Source of the DNA: Cylindrodendrum hubeiense
Lineage: Eukaryota > Ascomycota > Sordariomycetes > Hypocreales > Nectriaceae
Length of the DNA stretch: 64,000 nucleotides
Direction: 5' to 3'
Assembly: GCA_014621425.1 (NCBI GenBank)
Contig: JAANBB010000221.1
Location: 1 to 64,000 of the forward strand
The notes below the pieces were generated by a model. The model was not told the DNA's origin. It saw only the letters and a list, made by a program, of their open reading frames with translations, and did not search any database. The position numbers and the translations under genes are program-made. Shown here one piece after another: positions 31,907 through 42,654 of this stretch (its first letter is position 1; the number at the start of each line of letters is the position of its first letter).

Positions 31907-33119
31907 GGTGTTTTTGTGTTGGTGGGAGTTTGTTGTCGTCCAAGAAGTTAAGCGCAGCCAAGGCGGCCGGGGTAAATGCTAACGGAGGGAGCCCAGTGGC
32001 CAAGTATACATGGGACACGGGCGCAACAGGGAGAGTCGCAACAGGGAGAGTCGCAAACAAGGACAAAGCAGAAACTGGAGAGGGTATCGAGTCGTGATGT
32101 GAAGCAGCGGGAATGTAATGCTATCCAGTAGCACACAAGGTGGAATATTAATAGCGCCCGGCACTTTCCAGGGAGGAGTTGCGAGGAAGCGACGCCTGAA
32201 GAGGTGCTGGCGCCGTGGCGAGTGGCTTCCTGCGGCAGGTCGTGTTGCGCCTTAGACTGTGGTGTTTCACAGGCCCCGGCCTCCGGGGGAATGTGGGCGT
32301 GGTGGACCTCCCGGGCGGCTAGCGAGGTGACGGATCCACGTCCAATGGGCTGCAATCCAACCTCCGTTCTTCGTGGGCGAGTGGATCACACGACACGGCA
32401 GCCCCGGCGGCAATGAGGACGTCTAGAAGTGCAGCGCCAGACCCGGCCGGATGGGATGTTTCAGCGCAAAGGTTAAGCGTCGTAGACGTGGCCACCAGGT
32501 ATTGATCTGGGGACGGACCGAGGCTGCGGGTTGGACTGTCGATAGTAGCTTCACGAGACCGGGCGCTGGATGATCTGGGCACGTCGATGCTGAGCATTGC
32601 TACCGTAGGTATAGTGCTGGCCACCCATCGCAATATCCGGGAAACCCTCGCCCACGCACTCGACGAGCGAAGTCCTCTCCATAGCCCTTAACCCGGCCTC
32701 AACCTGATGCCTGGAGTGTCTCAAAGCCACCGTAGCGGTGTCGCGAATACCGATGAGCCTCCCTCGCGTGGCCATTGTTCTACCGGAATCCACGAGTTTT
32801 CAAGTGCCTAATTCTACATACCAGCAACTGCCACCTCACATGCCTACAACCTTGTCACGTACGTGCGCCCGTTGGACTGCCTCCCAACAGGCGCGCTGCA
32901 CAATGCCGACGCAGCCTACCATTATCACTCTGACACGGTATTCGGGATCGCATCAAGTCTTCTACTTTGTACGTGTTTTATCAATGAAAACCAAAGACGC
33001 CATCGCTCTAATGCTTCCTGTGCGAATAAAACCCAAAACGCCCACCTTGCTCTGCCCGACCATCTTACAAGAGCCCTGCAATAGCCCTACAACAGAACAG
33101 CACTTACTTACAGCAGCCC
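31907..33119. other. Intergenic; no supported gene
   Basis: 1.2 kb between two minus-strand genes: the promoter of the Rcr-like gene on the left and the HRD3 3' region on the right. It contains a near-perfect 13 bp duplication (CAACAGGGAGAGTCG twice, near 32027-32053). The open frames in it are short and of mixed composition, and none has an initiation context with a conserved start. Confidence 0.5.
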
Positions 33120-35759
33120 TTACAACAGTCCTGCTCCTCCCGCAGCCCACTCGGCGAACCCTTCCGCCTGAGCGTTATCCCGCGCCGGGTTCCGTGGGAG
33201 TCCTTGCTCTCGTCTTCGGTCATCCTCTTCTTGCACATGTACCTGCTGTAAACGCTGTCGCCACCAGAGGAGAAGCACAAGGCACAAGGTGATTCCGATA
33301 ATCAGGAAACTCTCGACAATCCCATCATCCTCATTCAAGCCATCCGTGTTGCCAAGCGTATCATCGTACCGACCATCGGCGCCGTAAAATTCGTCCTCAT
33401 ACTGAAGAGCATCATCTTGAAGGAAGTTGGCAATCCACTCGGAAAGGGACCGGTCCTTTTTAGGTTCTGGTTTCGTCAGTAAATGCACTGTCGCCGAGGT
33501 ATACTAAGTGTACTCACTCGGTTCGTCCTGGATGGAATGGATTGGTCCATGTGTCAGGGTATTCCAAGCGCTTCGGAGTCGAAGCTTGAGGAGACTCAAT
33601 GTGACCGGTAGGTATGCTTCCTCATTCACCTCCAATGCATGATCATAGTATCGCTTAGCGAGGTGGAAATCCTGCACCAGCCCAATACCATTCTCATGCA
33701 TCCATCCGAGGTTGAATAGGGCCTGGGCACTCTGAGCGTAGTCTGAAGCTCCGGTGTAGCACTGAACAGCCCTGGCAATGTCTTGCTTGGCTCCGACACC
33801 ATAGTAGTAGTAGTCGCCCATCTTGACGAGCGAATCCACGTTGGATTGTCTCGATGAGCGTGTCCAGTAGATAAGGGCAAGCGCCGGGTTCTCCAGAAGG
33901 GTCTTGTGTTCTACAGGCTTCTGGAGCCACGAGGACAGAGGCAGCCGAGACTGAACAGAGTCCAGCATGTATGCAACATTGGTTTGAGCCTTTTCGTATC
34001 CCTGCTCAGCTGCCATGAGGTATTCGAGGAATGCAAGCTCGTAATCACCGGCCTCATATGCGTCGTTGGCATCGCCCCATGACGAGACCAGGGGCTCGGC
34101 CTTCTCAGCAACACTCTTGTAGTAGCTCAATGACGCACCACAGAGCTTCTCTCGACCAACGCCGTGGTGGATCATTTCGCCAATGTAGTAGTGAGCTTCA
34201 ATGTTGCTATGCCGGCTCGCCAGTTCGAAATAGTTATTCGCGACTCTGACGTCTTCTTGGCCTCCTTGATCCAGATAGAGCTGCCCCATCTGAACCAGCG
34301 CCGGGGCATAGTCTTGGTCGGCTGACTTCTTGAACAGTTCCATGGCAAACTTGACATTCTCCTTCTGGCCGTAGCCATTGAGATTTATCAAACCAAGTCC
34401 ATGTTGGGACCGGGAGTCTCCGTGAGAGATGCCGCGTTCGAACCACAACTTCGCCCGCTCAAAGTTTTGGATGACACCATCACCTCTCAAGTACATGCGA
34501 CCAAGATAGCCAGCAGCCTTAGAAGCGGTTATTTCAATGCCTGGCTTGTAGTTCTCAAGTACGCGCCCGTCCTTCCTCCAGTATCGGGACGCCACCAAGA
34601 AGAAGTACTTGCGAGCCAAGGGGATGTTTCGATCGAGACCGCGCTGGCCTTCGTAGTGTATTCTTCCCAGGTTGTACGACGCCTTGGAATCCCCCTTTTG
34701 AGACATGAGATCCAAATACTCAATGACGTCGTCAATCGCGGCGTTCGCATCCGAGGCAGGGTTTGCCTTGAGAGCATTCATGCCGGCGCTTGAGGCGCTG
34801 GCACCTTCGCCGTAGATGCCGCCGTCATCATCCGAAATACGCCATGCCTGGTGGACCCAAGATCTGCCTCCTGGGGGGCCAGATCGGTACCAAGCAATCA
34901 CCTTATCTGCCACACTCTTGTAATATTTGACTGCGGCTTCACAATTCTTAGTTGTCCCAATTCCACTGTTGTGTCGGAATGCTGTCGCCATCTGAGCTCG
35001 AACGTCTCCTTGGATGGCAGCGAAGGTGTAGTAGAGGAGCGCCTTAGCCTGGTCGCGGGGTACAATGTCTCCAAGCCCAGTCGAGTAGTACATCCCCATC
35101 ATGTATTGTGCTGTCGAGTTTCCATGCACTGCAGCAAGCTGTTGATAGTGGTTGAAGGCGACATCCAAGCTCTTGGGGTGGTTATAGCTGCCGAAGAAGT
35201 TCATCTGAGCGAGGAGGTATAGGGCGTCTGAATTATTTTGCTGTGCCGCCTGCTCAAGAAGTTGAACAGCCGTCAGGAGATGGCCGCTGATATTGGCGTC
35301 ATGGGACTGCGATGGCGCAGTTGCCGGACCGTGGGGGATCGCCTTGATAATGTAGCGCATGACTGTTCCAACCAGGCCCGATGGCCGTCGCTTTCGTTGA
35401 TGCGATGCATGGGGAGTCTTTCCGAGCTCGATAATAGCGGCGGTAACGAAGTCCGCGCCTAGAAACAGTCAGCTTGTTTGTCCGCGCCTCGATGTCCGCC
35501 AAGTTGTCGTCATACCAGGTTGAGGACCGTTGTGCTGGCCTTGGTCCACCACAACATCTGTCTTTGGGGCGGCGACATGCTTATTATGACCACCTCTCTG
35601 GAACGGTGGGCTTTCCGTGTAGGTTTCTTGGTAGTACTTCGCGTTCGTACAGAGTCCAGAGCTCGCCTGCCAAAGCACTGCATCTAGTCAGTTGTTGTCG
35701 CGTGCGGATCTGGGCGGGGGGGTCAACGTACGGAGCACCCAGACGAGTGATTGCCGCAT
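33120..35759 (-). CDS. HRD3: HRD3/SEL1L, Sel1-repeat adaptor of the HRD1 ERAD ubiquitin ligase
   Basis: Spliced model: complement of 33120-33466, 33518-35458, 35516-35677 and 35732-35759, giving 825 residues. The first exon is 28 bases and carries half of a signal peptide; splicing gives MRQSLVWVLLLWQASSGLC, a good ER signal. About 650 lumenal residues follow with many Sel1/TPR-like repeats, for example ALYLLAQMNFFGSYNHPKS, AQYMMGMYYSTGLG, ASYNLGRIHYEGQRG, AAGYLGRMYLRGDGV and ALFNLGWMHENGIGL. Near residues 762-779 lies the single transmembrane helix SFLIIGITLCLVLLLWW, followed by a short charged cytosolic tail. This matches Hrd3, which binds misfolded glycoproteins and stabilises Hrd1. The 51 bp last intron (GTGAGT to CCAG) joins the frames. 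The length is typical. Confidence 0.94.
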
Positions 35760-37048
35760 CTCGGGCAATTACTATGTGCCTAAAGAATCGGTTACAGCAC
35801 TGGGCATGGCCGGTTTCCGAGGTCAAGGATGCCGCTGTTGTTGTGTTGATTTCGCGGGGTGCGGATTGAGCTGCGCTCTGCAGTAACAAGCTAGCTGTCC
35901 ACTTGAAGCTTACGAAGTACATGAGGTAATGTGTCCGGCGCCGCTGGGGCCAGAAGTGGCTAAGCGCCGGTTCCTGGACCCACCACCCGCTGACTAAGAA
36001 CAACCGGCATCTGTCTGGTCCCGAGGTTGTTTGTAGAATACCAAGCGTCGTTTCAATAACACTGCCAATATTATATCCCGTTGGTTATTCCATGGCATAG
36101 TTAATCGAAGCGTTTGAGGTGACGCCACGCAATATGCCTTGAATTTATTGGGTTTACACCACATTAGGGGTGAGATATTCTCGCTCGATTTGAGACCAGG
36201 TACAGCAGATGAATCGACAGCCAGTAGCACGACACCGCACTTTAGCTGCAACAATAGATTAAGATTGACATGAGCTTCCCACCTGCCATGTCTACAAATA
36301 CACAAGTTCATAAATTGAAGACAATTTCTAACCGAAGATTTACTGCTTCGGTTGGTACTTGGCTCGCATTGGGTCTTGGTACGCTTGTTAGATCATACAG
36401 TGGTCGATACAGGACATAGTAGTGCTTTAGATGGAAAGACAAGAAGTCTACCCGCTCCACAACTCGACTCGCTCATAGCAATCAAGTCTGCGGTACTTTG
36501 GGACTTAGCCTCATCGGCAGTATGACAACTGAGACCAAAGTTCCCTCCCCGCCCCCTAACGAAGCTACTGATGCACCTCGTCCACAATTGCCCAGGATTG
36601 CTTCGCTAATGAGTCCAGCTGGACGGCCACAGCGCCATGGCTGCCTACAGATGTGTAAGCCCCATGGGTTTTCAGCGCCTCAAGCACTAACACCCGCCCC
36701 TGGGGTTTGTGGCCCGTGAACACGAAAGTCACGGGCAGCGCGTAAATGGCTGCAGCTTGACCGCGTCGCTGCACGCGTCTCACACCCCAGCGCAATCGTA
36801 ATCCCGACGTCGCTGTGGCTCCGACGAAAAACCAAGTCACTTCGTAAAAACGCCCTCCCAGCCCTCTCCAGCCGACGCGTCCTCTTCCAGCGTCTCTCCG
36901 TTACATCAATTTCGGATGGATTCTCCTCAATCGTTTACACACGATTTCGTCACTACGAGCCCAAATTACCAGAGTTCCTCACCTGTTCCGAGGTCTCTTC
37001 GTGCATCGACCACCGCCCCTTGGCCGTCTCCACCATCAGATTCTCGCC
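35760..37048. other. Divergent intergenic region between HRD3 and UNG1
   Basis: 1.3 kb with no convincing gene. Left of the HRD3 start a 140-codon frame continues on the minus strand, but it lacks domain resemblance and overlaps the HRD3 exons in another register. Just before UNG1 an ATG at 36916 opens a short frame that runs past the UNG1 start (see findings). Bases 36840-37048 are C-rich leader-like sequence. Confidence 0.5.
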
Positions 37049-38259
37049 ATGTCGACCCTCAAGCGCAAGGCCAACTCGGCTGCGAACGGGACCGATGCAA
37101 AGAAGACCAAGGCCAATGGAAGCATCGTATCCTTCTTTGGGGCGGCCCCCAAGCCGGCCGCTGCTGCTGCTACCCCAGTGGTCAAGTTTGACAAGGCCAA
37201 GTGGGTTGCTGGCCTCTCCGACGAGCAGAGGGACCTCCTGAAGCTGGAAATCGAGACTCTGGACGTGAGCTGGCTGGCCCACCTCAAGGATGACATCACC
37301 ACCAAGGAGTTTCTGGACCTGAAGAGGTTCCTGGAGCGGGAGTTATCCACTGGGCGGAAATGGTTCCCTCCCAAGGAGGATGTCTACTCATGGTAAGACA
37401 ATTGGATTCTGTCACCAGCGACCGAACTTGTGCTAACCTCGTCGATGCCAGGTCCCGCCACACCCCCTTCCACAACGTCAAGGTCGTCATTGTCGGCCAG
37501 GACCCGTACCACAACATCAACCAGGCCCACGGCCTAGCCTTTTCCGTGAGCCCCCCGACTCCGGCTCCCCCTTCCTTGAAGAACATGTATATTGCTTTGA
37601 AGAAAGACTACCCATCGTTCGTGATACCGCCCAACAAGGGTGGTCTCCTTACCCCTTGGGCGGAACGTGGCGTTCTTATGATCAACACTTGCCTCACTGT
37701 ACGAGCACACGAAGCCAACTCACATTCCAATCGAGGCTGGGAGCGCTTCACTCAAAAGGTCATTGACCTTGTAGCCCAAAAGCGGACCCGGGGAGTCGTG
37801 TACATGGCCTGGGGAACACCCGCGGGCAAGCGAGTGCAGAAGATTGACCGAGGGCGGCACCTAGTTCTGCAGAGCGTGCACCCCAGTCCCCTAAGTGCCT
37901 CGAGAGGCTTCTTCGACTGTAACCATTTCAAGAAGTCCAATGAGTGGCTGGTCAATCGGTACGGCGCTGAAGGGGAAATTGACTGGGCATTGGTGCCTGG
38001 CAATTCGACAAAGGCTGTGGTGGAAGAGACCAAGACGGCCACGGAAACAAAGACTGCCACAGAGGTCAAGACTGCCACAGAGGCCAAGACTGCCACAGAG
38101 GTCAAGACTACCACAGAGGCCAAGGGCGACAAGGAGACTAAGCCTGACGTGAAGAAGGTTGAGGACAAGGAAAATGAGTTTGAGGAAGACGAAGAGGCTC
38201 TGGAAGAGGCACTGAGGCTGGCCGAGGCCGAGGCTGAGATGGCCAAGAAGGAAGATTGA
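37049..38259 (+). CDS. UNG1: Uracil-DNA glycosylase (family 1, UNG)
   Basis: Spliced model: 37049-37392 and 37452-38259, giving 383 residues; the 59 bp intron splits the codon for Trp in YSWSRHTPF. The N-terminus MSTLKRKANSAANGTDAKKT is basic, and GSIVSFFGAAP resembles a PIP-type PCNA contact without the leading Gln. Catalytic motifs are intact: VIVGQDPYH (Asp 132 activates water), LLINTCLTV-like MINTCLTV, and HPSPLSASRGFFDCNHF, the DNA-intercalation loop. The last 70 residues are an unusual tail: five or more TATEVK-type hexapeptides, then a Glu-rich helix ending EAEMAKKED. The enzyme removes uracil from DNA at the start of base excision repair. The upstream sequence stays open in frame for 67 codons without an ATG, so a longer mitochondrial form by non-AUG start is possible but unproven. 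Confidence 0.96.
38031..38125 (+). repeat. 18 bp tandem repeat inside UNG1 (TATEVK/TATEAK units)
   Basis: About five units of AAGACTGCCACAGAGGTC and close variants, in frame, each coding six residues. Unit length is exactly a multiple of three, so copy-number change would keep the frame. Confidence 0.85.
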
Positions 38260-41200
38260 AGGATTGGGTCACGATTTCAGGGTGCCAGCTTGTTTCTTTG
38301 GTAGGAATTGGTATTATACGGTCGCGGCGTATACTTTGTATGTATTAGATGAGAGGCACTTGAACGGGTCCTGGGTATTCGCATGATCGACGTAGGATCA
38401 TCGCAGGGCCAGCTTCGGGAGTCCGTGTACGCTTGGAATATAGGACGGGAACGGATGAATAACAGGTCTCGGTTCCTCACATGTCTCTTGATTAACTGTG
38501 AGGTCATGATCGTCTCTGTGGGTCACAGCTTCGAGCAAAACAAACTATGGAGTCTGTGGCGACTCGGAGATCAGCGGCCGATGAGGACGGACGGGAGGAA
38601 CACCTATACCAAGCCGGCATTATTGTCCGTAACGAGGGTGACAGCTGAGGTCGATAGGGCGTCCGTGTTGAGGCGGCTCGCAGTCCTATCTCCACTGTTG
38701 GAAGGATGAAGTCTGAGAATTGCTTCTCGAAGGCGGTTCCGAAGGTTCCAATGTTCCTGGCGTTGGGATGATACGATTCCTTCTGCCTCACGCCTGCGGA
38801 GCGCATAAAAGATCTAAGATGAGGTTTGAGGAGCGGGAGCCCGCACGCACCCACGAGTCCACACACCCACACTCAGACTCACACGCCCACCTCGTTTCGA
38901 CTTGAATTTGCCCCTCCCCTTCCTCCAAAGATCCCACGTACCTTGGACGAAATTTAATATAGAATTTTGAGTGATCCATCTGTTTCGTTTCCACCGAATA
39001 CGGCTTCGCTAACTAGATGTGTCGACCAGCGCGGGGTACGCCAGGGCGAGGTCGAGCATCAACAACGTGGACCAACGGGAACCAACTCTTGAATCATGGG
39101 CAGGGTGTTTCAAGTCCTGACACAGCCCAGCACGACGTTCATAAAAGCTGGACAGAGTTAGAAAGAAACCGCATGCAGCCCCGGCAGGTGCATGAAGCAT
39201 GAAGGTGGTGGAGCACGAGAGCTCGCGGGTTCAGTGGGAGACCTCTAGCCCAACCAGGATCATGGATCGAGCGTCCGGGCGGCGGCGTGCGGATGGGACG
39301 AAGACAACACACGGACGTACTGGAGACGACTTTTTGGGGGCCGTCAACTAGTGAGGCACGTTATGAATAACGGTCCTTGGGGCGGTCTTTGCTTTCGTCG
39401 TCCCGGGTCTTCCAGCTGGTTCTGCATTACCTGCAGCTCGATCCCGACAGATGACGCCAACAACCGGCATGGCGATGAGCAAGTGGGAACTGTTTCGTAA
39501 GTGCTGCGGTGCAGCCTATTTGCTGGCCAGGCACACAGGAACGAGCACCCCCGGCTGAGGTTGGCGGCGAGAGGACCACAGTTGGTGCCAGCTCACCACC
39601 CTCAATCCAAGAAGCCTCGCGGGAAATCCCATCGCACCTCAGCAGCCAGTCATGATGCTGCTGAGTGCCGGGCTCCTGGCTTGGGGAGGGATGCGCTGGC
39701 CATGCCAGCACACATGCAGCGGGCTTTTTTTGCCTGTCACCCCACGAGCCACGGGTTATGAGACAAGGAGCGAGTGTCATTGGGCGGATCAGGACGAGAC
39801 GCAAAAAACAAAAAGTCGATGATGGATTCTATACTTGGGCATCGGTTGGCAAAAATAGCGGTGTTCGAGTGAATGGTTCCATCCCTATCCATCCCCCATC
39901 GACGGCCCCTCACCGTCTCCACTGGCCAAGAGCACAGAGGTTCATCTGGACACGGGGTATCCTAGCCAAGGTCATGGCATAGCGTTGGCCAGTCATAAAA
40001 CTGTCCGAAATAAAAACCAACATCAGTTGTGCCTAGACAGAACTTCGGACATGGGAACGGACACCACGAGCGACGGTTAGGGGGGCGTGGGAATAGTCTA
40101 CCCCAAAAGCCTTGGGCGACGACGCGCTCTGGCGTCTGTACAATCTTCATTCATCGGTCATTTTCATCGTCCCACGTCACTTGATCGGCTCGGGACAGGG
40201 CAAAAGGTGGTGTAAGAGGTGATAACAACAGAAGCGATATTGGCAGGGGTGCAATTGGGACCAATTGGGCCTCTGACGCGGTGACGACGGGCTCAGGCGC
40301 GTCTGACCGAGGCGGCGGCGAGACAAAGGTGAAGGAAGAATGGGCAGCGAAGGACACGCCGGTAGAATCCCATCAATGGGCTCGCACTGGGACCTGTCTA
40401 CTCGGCACGTTGCGAAACATGGATGGCGTCAGGGCGGTCGGGCCACTGGCAATGGAGAAGACATGGTTGAAGCTTGGGTGTGGGCAGTTGATTGAGGCCG
40501 ACCGGCACACGTCCCATGTTCTATGGTAGTATCCATGAGTCGGGGCGGTCCAAACTGCCTAGCGATTCCGCTGTCAGCTGAGGAGCAAGAGAGCGGGCAA
40601 AGAGGAATCTAAGGGTCATGACGACAGCCCACAGCGCGCCGGAACAGGAACAAACTGGACCTGGACCGTTGGTGCTGGCTCTTTTGGCGGCGGTCATGAT
40701 ACGTCCCTAGCTCATACTACGGGAGTAGTGAGGTGACGGCGTCCAACCATGGTGCCAAGGTGACACCTTTTTCGGGACCATGGTCGCGGATCCCGATGCC
40801 GGCTTGTGGTTGTTCTCTGCCACACGGTGAGCCCCTGGTCCCCTGTCTATCCGTCCCAATGGAGTTGTCGTTGTATATATTGTGGGCGTTGATGGGAGTT
40901 GTGGGAGAAAGAGGCAATGGAGCCGAGACTTGCTGTCCTCCGTCTCCAAAACCAGGTGCCAGCAGTGATCGACAGCGTCCTTGTCTCGCCAGGCCTAGGC
41001 CCAGGGCGAATCCTAGTGCCCGCATGCGCCAGGAGCCAGGAACCAGGAGCCAAGCTCAAAGCAAATCATTTCATGAGGGGGGCCTGGAATCAAATTACAC
41101 GACCGCGCGCCAGCTTGCCGCCCACGCAATTAAATTTCAGGTCGCCAGGGACTAGACAAAGTACGGCTGGCTTGGATGGTGCCCCTCTAAATGGCGGCCC

Positions 41201-42654
41201 ACCCGAGTATGCCGCCGCCATCAGGTCCCCTTCCCAGAAGAGGCTGTCCAGTCAGGGCCCGACCAGATGCCCCTCAGGGCCCTCAGGGCATCTCTGGCTC
41301 TGAGACTCCCCCCAATCTGTATCCCGCCCCCCTCCACCGGTGCTGCGGCTAGGCTGCTTCCAGGACCCTGGGAGAGGCTTGTGGGGTGGCACGCCGACGC
41401 TTCGTCTTGAACCATGGCGGATGTGGATGTGGACGACGGACGATGAAGATGGGTTGGTTGTACTCCGTATTGCTGGTGCATCTCGCCCTCAGCCTCATAC
41501 AGAAGAAAAGTGAGACGTCAGAAGGAACCCCGATCGGTGTGTACCTTACTCCCAGAGACGGGTTTTACATGCCTCACCTCACCTAGGTCTGGCTGATTAT
41601 ACTCCACAGACGAGAAAAAGATAGCCCAAGAAACAACCCAAAAAAAAACTTACTTGAGGCTTGCAAATGGGGAGACTTTAATTACTCCCTACTCTAGGCT
41701 CAGGAGTCAACCTCATACCTCCAAACACGCAGCTCGGTATCAACGAAAAGAAACAAGACAACGGGTAGCCACACCCAAACGCAAATACAATATACAATAT
41801 CTCTCTCTCGAAAACTCTCTCCAACCACAGATCACACACAGACACAGACTCTCTCACTCTCACACACCCATCACCTCACCCTCCACTCCCCCCCCCCCCA
41901 AAAAGAAATGGCCCATGCCCACCAGATGATGCCCCCATGCCCCATGCCTGTAATCCCAGCCCGGCGCCCAATCTTAGTGCTGTACGTACCGTCCCAAGGC
42001 CTGGTCGCGCATCCCCGTCGCCCCTGAAGCCGCTCCCCGTCTACCATCCCAATCCCAACCCCAATCCCTCATCCATCATCACCTTTCTCTCCTCCCTCTT
42101 CGTCCTTCGATTGGCCTTTGTGCTTCTAGTCTTTCTTCTTTTCGATCTCTCATTTTACCGAGGACATATCTTTTTTTGTGGCGACCATTTTCTGGTCCCC
42201 CTCCCCTCGACGTTTCATTTTCTTCGATACCTCGCCGACTCGCGCCCAAAAAAAGTCCAGTCCTGTCGTCCCAGCAGCGTCACGCTCACGCCTATGCCCA
42301 CGACGCCCACGCCGCCACGTCCGCGCCCGATACCTAACCTCGACTTACACGTCGCCTGGCGCCATCGTCCATCGTCCCGACCACCACGCAGCCCATTTGT
42401 GACGGCACGGCCCCGCGACCACCAAAAAACAAGCCCCTGATCTCTGTCTCATTCCGCGCGACGGGAACTTTGCTTTTCCTTCAGCTCTCCGCCTGCGTTT
42501 TCGGCCGACCTGAAAACAAGAATCCGCAGATCCGCAGCGCCCCCCTTCGTCAGGTCCAACTCGCTGCGCTCCTCCTTCCTCCCGTCGCATGAACGCCAAC
42601 GTCCACCGCGTCTGAACCACCACATCACGTCCACTGCCTCCGCCGTCGCCCATC
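38260..42654. other. 4.4 kb gene-free stretch before MSB1
   Basis: This is the longest region without a supportable gene. No frame over 140 codons is present, and none shows family resemblance or consistent codon bias. The left part (38.3-41.3 kb) is of mixed composition. From about 41.6 to 42.6 kb the plus strand is C- and CT-rich with long pyrimidine runs (CTCTCTCTC near 41801, a C10-type run near 41889). This suggests a long 5' leader or promoter for MSB1. I see no transposon coding sequence or terminal repeats. Non-coding transcripts cannot be judged from sequence. Confidence 0.6.

Noticed and set aside
35584..36003. A 140-codon minus-strand frame upstream of and overlapping HRD3 exons
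   Set aside because: It is in a different frame from the HRD3 exons, and the signal peptide with matched splice sites explains this region better.
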